From: JBPBQZ01 sp050955105
GTDB taxonomy: Bacteria > Pseudomonadota > Gammaproteobacteria > Burkholderiales > Burkholderiaceae
Length of the DNA stretch: 10,025 bases
Direction: 5' to 3'
Assembly: GCA_050955105.1 (NCBI GenBank)
Contig: JBPBQZ010000080.1
Span: 1-10,025 of the forward strand
Made by a program: the position numbers and the translations under genes. Below are positions 4,852-10,025 of the stretch, one piece after another. Numbering within the stretch: the stretch's first letter is position 1; every line of letters begins with the position of its first letter. A model generated the notes under the pieces. That model saw nothing but the letters and a program-made list of their open reading frames with translations, was not told where the DNA came from and did no database searches.

Positions 4852-6933
4852 ATGGCCGCCTCCGACCCGTCTGTTCCGGATACGCCGCTGCCGCCTGGGC
4901 TGCCCGATCCGGCAAGCCTGGCGCGGTTGGCCAGCGAGTTCTTCGCGGCGCTGCCGGGCAGCGCACCGCCAGCCGGTATGCCGTTCGCATCGGCGCCCGT
5001 GGCGCTGGGGCCGGCCGCCAACCTGCCGGCTACACCGCCGTCGTCGCCACAATTCAGTAATCCGGCAGAGCTGCTGCCGTACGGCGCGCCCGCGCTGTCG
5101 GTAGCCAGCAATCCGGCGCCGCCGGGCTCGCCGCTGGCCGGCCCCGGCGGCACCGGCACCGGCATTCCCGGCGCCTCGTTGCCGCAGGGCAAAGTGCCCG
5201 GCGCGAATCTGTTGCCCGCGTCGCCCACGCATATTCTGTCGCTCGGCAATCGCGCCCCGTCCCTGCTGCCGCACGCCGAAGCGCAAAACCGCCTGCCGGA
5301 TAATGTGACGACCGTGGCACCGGCCTTCGACAGCCGCTTCGGCGGTATGGCGCTGGGTGTGCCGCAGGTATATGACGGCGACGCCGGCGCGCGGGCGCCT
5401 TACGCGGCGGCTGATCCGGCTCGAGGGCTGCAGGCATCACCGCTTTCAACGGGGTTGCCGAGCTCGCTCGATGCATTCGGCGCGCCTGCTGCCGCGGTGG
5501 CGCCGGGTTCGATTGGCTTGCCCGGAGCGCCCTCCGCATCGCAGATGCCACCGGCGCCCCCCTCTGCTGGCGCACCAGGCTTGCCGTCGTTCTATTTCCT
5601 GACGGACGCAGCGCCTGACAGTTCATGGGGCAACACCCCGGGCAAGTCCGGCGCGCCCGCGACAAGCGCACCGGTTACAGGCGCGACACCCGGCGCCGCT
5701 GGCGGCGGACGCGCACCGTTCGACGTGCACACGATTCGGCGTGACTTTCCGATCCTGTCGGAACGCGTCAATGGTCGGCAACTAGTCTGGTTCGATAACG
5801 CGGCCACTACGCAAAAGCCGCAGGCGGTCATCGACCGACTCGCCTATTTCTATCAGCACGAGAACTCGAATATTCATCGTGCAGCGCATGCGCTGGCCGG
5901 CCGCGCCACCGATGCATACGAATACGCGCGCCGCACCGTACAGCGCTTTATCAACGCCGGTTCGCCGGACGAGATCATCTTCACGCGCGGCACCACGGAA
6001 TCGGTCAACCTGATCGCCAAGAGTTGGGGGGTGAAGAACGTCGCCGCGGGCGATGAAATCATCATCTCGAATCTAGAGCACCACGCGAATATCGTGCCGT
6101 GGCAGCAATTGGCCTCGCAAGTCGGCGCGACCTTGAGGGTGATTCCGGTAGATGACAACGGTCAGGTGCTGCTCGGCGAATATCAAAAACTTTTGAACGC
6201 CCGCACCCGCATCGTCTCGGTCACGCAAGTGTCGAATGCCTTGGGTACCGTGGTACCGGTAAAAGAGATTATCGAGATGGCGCATCGCGCCGGTGCCAAG
6301 GCGATGGTGGACGGCGCGCAGTCGATCTCGCATATGAGCATCGACGTGCAGGCGCTGGATGCCGACTTCTTCGTATTTTCGGGGCACAAGATTTTCGGGC
6401 CGACCGGCATTGGCGCGGTGTATGGCAAGCGTGCCATTCTGGAAGACATGCCACCTTGGGAAGGCGGCGGCAATATGATTGCCGACGTGACCTTTGAGCG
6501 CACCATATTCCAGCCGCCGCCGGGTCGCTTCGAAGCGGGTACCGGCAATATCGCCGACGCAGTGGGCTTAAGCGCCGCGCTTGATTATGTGTCGCGCATC
6601 GGTATCGAGAACGTCGCGCGCTATGAGCACGAGCTATTGGAATACGCCACCGAGCGTCTGGCGCCGATCCCGGGCGTACGCATCATCGGTACGGCAGCGC
6701 ATAAGGCCAGCGTACTGTCGTTCGTGCTGCGTGGATACGAAACCGAAGAAGTGGGACGCGCCTTGAACGAAGAAGGCATTGCGGTGCGCTCCGGTCATCA
6801 CTGTGCGCAGCCTATTTTGAGACGCATGGGCGTGGAGCAGACGGTGCGGCCATCGCTGGCGTTCTACAACACCACCGATGAGGTGGATGCGTTTATCGCT
6901 GTGGTACGGCGCTTGTCTTCGGCACGTCGTTAA
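4852..6933 (+). CDS. encapsulin cargo cysteine desulfurase, SufS-type, with long disordered N-terminal loading region
   Basis: This 693-residue PLP enzyme converts cysteine to alanine and enzyme-bound persulfide. The catalytic domain begins near Phe290 (FDVHTIRRDFPILSE) and has normal SufS length. Visible residues are Thr381-Thr382 of TRGTTES (PLP phosphate), His410-His411 of LEHHANIVPW (ring stacking), Asp487 and Gln490 of VDGAQS, Lys513 of FSGHK (Schiff base), Cys651 in the group II signature RSGHHCAQ, and Arg666 of VRPSLAFYNT (substrate carboxylate). Residues 1-289 are Ala/Pro/Gly/Ser-rich and look disordered, apart from SLARLASEFFAALPG (22-36) and SFYFLTD (246-252); family 2A cargo enzymes use such an extension for loading into the shell. 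No SufE or SufU partner is nearby. I choose ATG 4852, just after the shell stop; in-frame ATG 4822, inside the shell gene, is possible and would add ten residues. Neither has a strong ribosome-binding site, so translational coupling is likely. Confidence 0.95.
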   Translation: MAASDPSVPDTPLPPGLPDPASLARLASEFFAALPGSAPPAGMPFASAPVALGPAANLPATPPSSPQFSNPAELLPYGAPALSVASNPAPPGSPLAGPGGTGTGIPGASLPQGKVPGANLLPASPTHILSLGNRAPSLLPHAEAQNRLPDNVTTVAPAFDSRFGGMALGVPQVYDGDAGARAPYAAADPARGLQASPLSTGLPSSLDAFGAPAAAVAPGSIGLPGAPSASQMPPAPPSAGAPGLPSFYFLTDAAPDSSWGNTPGKSGAPATSAPVTGATPGAAGGGRAPFDVHTIRRDFPILSERVNGRQLVWFDNAATTQKPQAVIDRLAYFYQHENSNIHRAAHALAGRATDAYEYARRTVQRFINAGSPDEIIFTRGTTESVNLIAKSWGVKNVAAGDEIIISNLEHHANIVPWQQLASQVGATLRVIPVDDNGQVLLGEYQKLLNARTRIVSVTQVSNALGTVVPVKEIIEMAHRAGAKAMVDGAQSISHMSIDVQALDADFFVFSGHKIFGPTGIGAVYGKRAILEDMPPWEGGGNMIADVTFERTIFQPPPGRFEAGTGNIADAVGLSAALDYVSRIGIENVARYEHELLEYATERLAPIPGVRIIGTAAHKASVLSFVLRGYETEEVGRALNEEGIAVRSGHHCAQPILRRMGVEQTVRPSLAFYNTTDEVDAFIAVVRRLSSARR

Positions 6934-6947
6934 AGCGCCAGCACGGA

Positions 6948-6977
6948 CAGCGTTGCCGTGTGCACAATGCAACGCTG
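6948..6977. terminator. first hairpin between convergent operons
   Basis: CAGCGTTGC at 6948-6956 pairs perfectly with GCAACGCTG at 6969-6977, a 9-base stem with a 12-base loop that itself holds the palindrome TGTGCACA. It starts 15 bases after the desulfurase stop. There is no T-run, so it is not a textbook intrinsic terminator; it may act with the neighbouring larger hairpin to end transcription or protect the 3' end of the mRNA. Confidence 0.4.
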
Positions 6978-6978
6978 C

Positions 6979-7015
6979 AGCGGCACCGCCAGGCACCAAG
7001 GCTGGCGGTGCCGCT
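6979..7015. terminator. strong 14-bp hairpin, probable bidirectional terminator
   Basis: AGCGGCACCGCCAG at 6979-6992 is exactly complementary in reverse to 7002-7015, with a 9-base loop between. It lies midway between the stop of the desulfurase gene and the stop of the minus-strand permease, where a bidirectional terminator is expected. No T-run follows on either strand, which is common in GC-rich genomes but leaves termination efficiency unproven. Confidence 0.6.
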
Positions 7016-7048
7016 CCATCTGCGGCGCCAGCGAGCGTATTGGTCCGC

Positions 7049-7897
7049 TCATTGACCTGACCCGGCCGGTGGCCGCCAACGCAACAGCCGAGCCTCTAGA
7101 CGCGCGGCAAGCGCATGCATCGCAAAGCCGATGATGCCCACCAGCACCATGCCGACGATCACCTCGTCCATCAGGAAGTTCTCGCGTCCATCGGTCAGCA
7201 AATTGCCGAGCCCACCGCCTGAAGACATCAGATATTCCGCCCCCAGCGTCGCCACCCAAGACGACACCAGAGCCAGATAGATGCCGTTGAACACCGATGG
7301 CAAGCTGGCCGGCAGAATCACCCGCACCAACAACTGCCAGCGCGTGAATTTGAAGACGCGCGCGACGTCGACGAAGTCGCGCGAGACACCGGCCACGCCC
7401 TCGAGTGTATTCAACAGCAAGGGGAAGAACGCGGCCAAGGCGATGAACACCACCTTGCTGGTTTCACCCAGCCCGAACCACACGGTGATCAGCGGTATCC
7501 AGGCGAACAGAGAGATCTGTTTGAGCGTGTGCAAGGTCGGCCCGGCAATGCGCTCGGACCAGCGCGATACGCCGAGCAGCACACCACCCAGCAAGCCGAT
7601 CGTCGAGCCGATAATGAAGCCCGACAGGTCGCGCGCCAGACTGGCGGCGATGGCGGTCGCGAGCTCACCGGATACTGACATGTGCCAAGCCGTCTGCAGC
7701 ACCTTGCTAATCGGCACGAACAGCTTGGAGTCGGTCCAGCCGGTGGCATAAACCAAATACCAGTAAGCGAGGAACAGCACCGGCAGCACGGCGCCGCGCA
7801 AGATTGTCGGCGCCTGCGCACGCCAACGGCCGACCGGCCGTGCGAGCGTTGCGGGGTGGTTGGCGAGCACGCTGGGATTCACTAGGGAGTCGCTCAT
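7049..7897 (-). CDS. ABC importer permease, SsuC-like, second of a tandem pair
   Basis: This is a 282-residue inner-membrane permease of the BPD_transp_1 class. A first membrane helix lies around residues 33-52 (GAVLPVLFLAYWYLVYATGW), and five or so more follow. The EAA loop runs through GVSRDFVDVARVFKFTRWQ and LPASLPSVFNG, the site that docks the ATPase. The end, LVGIIGFAMHALAARLEARL, is typical of SsuC/TauC proteins. The ATG is 4 bases downstream of the stop of the preceding permease gene, so the pair is almost certainly translated together. Two similar permeases suggest a heterodimeric channel; single-permease homodimers are usual for SsuC and TauC. No ATPase gene follows before the convergent desulfurase. 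Substrate is not readable; sulfonate-like compounds are an inference from family and neighbours. Confidence 0.9.
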   Translation of the reverse strand: MSDSLVNPSVLANHPATLARPVGRWRAQAPTILRGAVLPVLFLAYWYLVYATGWTDSKLFVPISKVLQTAWHMSVSGELATAIAASLARDLSGFIIGSTIGLLGGVLLGVSRWSERIAGPTLHTLKQISLFAWIPLITVWFGLGETSKVVFIALAAFFPLLLNTLEGVAGVSRDFVDVARVFKFTRWQLLVRVILPASLPSVFNGIYLALVSSWVATLGAEYLMSSGGGLGNLLTDGRENFLMDEVIVGMVLVGIIGFAMHALAARLEARLLRWRPPAGSGQ

Positions 7898-7901
7898 ATC
7901 G

Positions 7902-8786
7902 CTATTTAAAAGTCACGCGGCGCCAACGCAGCACGCGTGCCTCGATCAGGGCCAGCAGTTTATCTAGCGCGAAGCCGATGATGCCGACCGCGACCACCGC
8001 CACCAACACCAGATCGAGCTGGAACAGCTGTTGGCCATTGATCATCAGATAGCCCAGGCCTTCCGAAGAGGCGAGGAACTCGACTACCACCAGCAGCAGC
8101 CACGCTTGCGTCAGGCCGTACCGCACACCACTCCAGATTTGCGGGAATGCCGCCGGAAACACGATACGCCGCAGCAATTGCCAGCGACTGAAGCGATATA
8201 CCCGCGCCATCTCGATATATTGCGGTGGCACGCCACGGATGCCGCTGTAGGTGTTCAAGGTGATCGGCACGAAGGCAGCTTTGGCGATCAGGATGATCTT
8301 CAAAGCCTCACCGATGCCCACCAACAGGACCAATAGCGGCAACCATCCGAGCATCGGGATGTACGCAATCATCTTGAAAGTCGGATACAGATATTCCTTG
8401 ATGGTCTTCGACAAGCCCATGCCGACGCCCAGCGGTATACCCACCAAGCCGCCCACCAGGAAACCGTACAGCACGCGCTGCAGACTGATCAGCGCGCTGC
8501 GCTGCAGCTCACCGCTTGCGGCAGTCTGCAAGAAAGCTTGCCAGGTCTGCTCGGGTGACGGCAAAACCTGCGGAGAGATCCACTGCTGGCGTGCGCCGAG
8601 CCACCACAGCGCCAGCAGCAATAGCGGCAGCGGCCAGGCCAGCAATGGCATCGCCAGGCGTTTCAGCGATACGCGCAAGCGCGCGGCACCTGCTGTCGTA
8701 GCGTCGCGATTCGGCCGCTCAGGGGCGGTGTCGGTTACTGGTAGGGTGGACACATAGTCCACCTCGGCTGCTCTCGTCGAGCTCAT
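7902..8786 (-). CDS. ABC importer permease, SsuC-like, first of a tandem pair
   Basis: This 294-residue protein is the partner permease. After a hydrophilic N-terminus of about 45 residues there is a first helix, LAWPLPLLLLALWWLG, then several more membrane segments. The EAA loop contains GVPPQYIEMARVYRFSRWQ followed by FPAAFPQIWSGVR, closely resembling the corresponding loop of the downstream permease, so the two look like paralogues. The end reads VGIIGFALDKLLALIEARVL. The ATG at 8786 has GGGA a few bases upstream. A spacer of 158 bases separates it from the binding-protein gene upstream; that spacer holds a possible promoter at 8871-8900. It should form a transport channel with the other permease and an ATPase that is not encoded in this window. 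Confidence 0.9.
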   Translation of the reverse strand: MSSTRAAEVDYVSTLPVTDTAPERPNRDATTAGAARLRVSLKRLAMPLLAWPLPLLLLALWWLGARQQWISPQVLPSPEQTWQAFLQTAASGELQRSALISLQRVLYGFLVGGLVGIPLGVGMGLSKTIKEYLYPTFKMIAYIPMLGWLPLLVLLVGIGEALKIILIAKAAFVPITLNTYSGIRGVPPQYIEMARVYRFSRWQLLRRIVFPAAFPQIWSGVRYGLTQAWLLLVVVEFLASSEGLGYLMINGQQLFQLDLVLVAVVAVGIIGFALDKLLALIEARVLRWRRVTFK

Positions 8787-8828
8787 TGCGATCCCATAAA
8801 GCCACGCGTGTCGACGCCCTGGGGCGGT

Positions 8829-8859
8829 GCTTGGGCACCCTCCCGGGGCAAGCTTGGGC
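8829..8859. repeat. pair of GCTTGGGC direct repeats in the permease leader
   Basis: GCTTGGGC occurs at 8829-8836 and again at 8852-8859, 23 bases apart, about two turns of the helix. A small perfect hairpin, GGTGC and GCACC around TTGG, spans 8826-8839. These lie between the candidate promoter at 8871-8900 and the permease start, a position suited to an operator or leader structure. The repeat is short and may be chance. Confidence 0.25.
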
Positions 8860-8870
8860 TAAGCATCCCG

Positions 8871-8900
8871 ATTCTACGAAGCCCATGCCCCCGCGATCAA
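8871..8900 (-). promoter_or_regulatory. sigma-70-like promoter candidate for the two permease genes
   Basis: On the minus strand TTGATC (8900-8895, 4 of 6 consensus bases) and TAGAAT (8876-8871, 5 of 6) are separated by 18 bases, pointing towards the permease start at 8786. The candidate would give a leader of roughly 80 bases. The conserved AT-rich motif at 8903-8924 lies directly upstream of the -35 element, where an activator such as a LysR-type protein would bind. Prediction from consensus only; transcription from the binding-protein gene upstream is also possible. Confidence 0.35.
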
Positions 8901-8902
8901 CC

Positions 8903-8924
8903 AAGCATTTCTACTATTGTTATC
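8903..8924. promoter_or_regulatory. AT-rich motif shared with the shell-gene leader
   Basis: The plus strand begins AAGCATTTCTA and continues with a TATTG core and TTATC. It matches 3875-3896 before the shell gene at 18 of 22 positions, and is partly similar to 1885-1903 before the rhodanese. It sits 2 bases upstream of the predicted -35 element of the permease promoter. A shared binding site for a sulfur-responsive regulator is the obvious inference. AT-rich sequences resemble one another easily, so confidence is limited. Confidence 0.3.
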
Positions 8925-8944
8925 AGGCCAAAATCCGCCGACGC

Positions 8945-9982
8945 TTAGTGACCGGCCAACGGTCTGCCATCCGCGCCGAGCGGCGCCCAATAGTTTTCAA
9001 GATGCAAGCTACGCAGTGCCGCGTCGACATACTCCGGGTCGACCCAATGCGCGACATCGAATTTCGGGCCGCGCAATAAGCCCAACTGCGCGACCTCCTC
9101 TTGCGTTGCCTGGTAATGCGCGACCAGGAAAGGGTCAAGCAAAGGACTGAGGCGGTCGGCCCACGGTCGGTCGCTCATGTCTTCAGCGAAGTCATTGGCG
9201 CTATATACACCGGCCAGAATAGGCGCCACTTCGGCGCGATGCGCGGGGTCGGACGCGTACTGCGCAGCGCGCACCAGGACCTTCACCAAGCGCGCCGCCA
9301 CCTGCGGATAACGATCGAGAAAGTCTTGCCGTGCCAGCAGGCCGTTATACGAAGTCAGGAAGGGCAGACCGCGGGTCGAATAGGCCACCTTCACCACGCC
9401 ACGATCGCGCGCCGCCAACAGCTCGGGGCCGCCGAATGCCGCGTCGATATCGCCGCCCACCAGCGCTGGCACCGCCATGCCGAAATCCAGATTGATGGAA
9501 CGGATATCGTTCTCGGTCATGCCGTTGGCGGCCAGAATCCTGATCACCTGCAAATGGATCTGATTGCCTTTTGAAAAGGCCACGCGCTTGCCGCGCAAGT
9601 CACTGATGCTGTGAATCGACGAGTTGGGCGCCACTACCAGATAGGCATTCAGCATCTTGCTGAATGGCAGGATCAAGCGCGTGTTCAAGCCGGCGGACTT
9701 GCCGATCACCGATAACAGATCGCCTTGCCAGGCAAAGTCGATCTGACCGTTCGCCAGCGCCTGACCCACCATGGGCGCACCGCCTTTAAAGCCGGGATAT
9801 TCGAAGCGTATGCCGTCGCGCTTGAACTCATCCTCGATCCAGCCCTTGCTGCGGGCAATGCCAAGCGTGCCACCGAGCACCTGCTGCCCCGAGACACCAA
9901 TGGCCGGTGCACCGATGCGTATCACAGTCGGTAGCGCATCGGCGGCGCGCACCGGCGACATGATGGCTAAACCCGTCAGCAA
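8945..9982 (-). CDS. ABC importer substrate-binding protein, SsuA/TauA-like
   Basis: This is a periplasmic binding protein of the sulfonate/taurine/nitrate class, about 345 residues from the TTG at 9982. The mature part opens LPTVIRIGAPAIGVSGQQVL. Family features include ANGQIDFAWQGDLLSVIGKS, the lobe-2 entry ISDLRGKRVAFSKGNQIHLQ with a hinge asparagine-glutamine, and GGDIDAAFGGPELLAARDRG. The signal-peptide cleavage region PVRAADA is clear, but the TTG leaves only a short hydrophobic stretch with no basic n-region. The frame runs further upstream to a TAG at 10021-10019, and the intervening codons supply a basic segment, SERLKHFARLL, that would complete a normal signal peptide; none of them is an ordinary start codon. 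The true start is therefore unresolved. The two permeases downstream belong to the same importer. Its substrate is unknown; an organosulfur compound is inferred. Confidence 0.85.
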   Translation of the reverse strand: MLTGLAIMSPVRAADALPTVIRIGAPAIGVSGQQVLGGTLGIARSKGWIEDEFKRDGIRFEYPGFKGGAPMVGQALANGQIDFAWQGDLLSVIGKSAGLNTRLILPFSKMLNAYLVVAPNSSIHSISDLRGKRVAFSKGNQIHLQVIRILAANGMTENDIRSINLDFGMAVPALVGGDIDAAFGGPELLAARDRGVVKVAYSTRGLPFLTSYNGLLARQDFLDRYPQVAARLVKVLVRAAQYASDPAHRAEVAPILAGVYSANDFAEDMSDRPWADRLSPLLDPFLVAHYQATQEEVAQLGLLRGPKFDVAHWVDPEYVDAALRSLHLENYWAPLGADGRPLAGH

Positions 9983-10025
9983 AGGCAGGAGTCGAGCGAA
10001 GTGCTTGAGTCGCTCGGACTAAATC

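Noticed and set aside
4275..5249. Minus-strand open frame of 324 codons across the shell and desulfurase junction
   Set aside because: The Gly/Ala/Pro-rich translation is the complement of GC-rich coding sequence. It crosses two well-supported genes on the other strand and shows no family similarity.
4852..6933. IscS/NifS (group I) desulfurase belonging to an iron-sulfur cluster operon
   Set aside because: The cysteine motif RSGHHCAQ is the group II (SufS/CsdA) form, and no iscU, sufBCD or sufE gene is present.
7281..7751. Plus-strand open frame of 156 codons within the permease region
   Set aside because: It is antisense to a permease with clear membrane helices and EAA loop; its translation is rich in Ser/Thr/Pro/Asn, with no recognisable domain.
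1..10025. CRISPR array, tRNA, rRNA, insertion sequence or riboswitch
   Set aside because: No regularly spaced repeats, tRNA-like cloverleaf, transposase-like protein or recognisable riboswitch core was seen on either strand.

Overview
This GC-rich proteobacterial window (Burkholderiales or Xanthomonadales seem plausible; this is inference from base composition and gene style, with no rRNA or marker gene to settle it) is dominated by sulfur metabolism. Its centre is a compact plus-strand cluster that I recognise as a family 2A encapsulin (protein nanocompartment) system: a rhodanese (2011-2478), a serine O-acetyltransferase (2514-3527), an XRE-type helix-turn-helix regulator (3524-3820), the HK97-fold shell protein of the SrpI-like family 2A group (3915-4847), and its cargo, a SufS-type cysteine desulfurase carrying an unusually long Ala/Pro/Gly-rich N-terminal region (4852-6933).

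Upstream on the same strand are the 3' part of a periplasmic-type substrate-binding protein (2-970) and an overlapping ABC permease (963-1790), both of the nitrate/sulfonate/taurine importer class. Downstream, convergent with the desulfurase and separated from it by two hairpins (6948-7015), lies a minus-strand importer set of the same class: a substrate-binding protein (9982 to 8945) followed by two tandem permeases (8786 to 7902 and 7897 to 7049). No ABC ATPase is present in the window for either set, so the ATPases must lie outside it or be shared.

A working model, partly established for family 2A systems and partly inferred here: the flanking importers bring in an organosulfur or related small molecule; the serine acetyltransferase makes O-acetylserine for cysteine synthesis; the encapsulated desulfurase removes sulfur from cysteine, so that persulfide or elemental sulfur collects inside the shell; the rhodanese handles sulfane sulfur. 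The small XRE protein, translationally coupled to the acetyltransferase and located directly before the shell gene, is a candidate local regulator. A good sigma-70-like promoter lies between it and the shell gene. An AT-rich motif is shared by three intergenic spacers (upstream of the rhodanese, of the shell gene, and of the minus-strand permeases) and is a candidate common operator.

The principal oddities are the roughly 289-residue disordered cargo-loading region, the two ATPase-less importers flanking the nanocompartment, and a right-hand binding protein whose apparent signal peptide has no ordinary start codon because an amber stop lies immediately before it.
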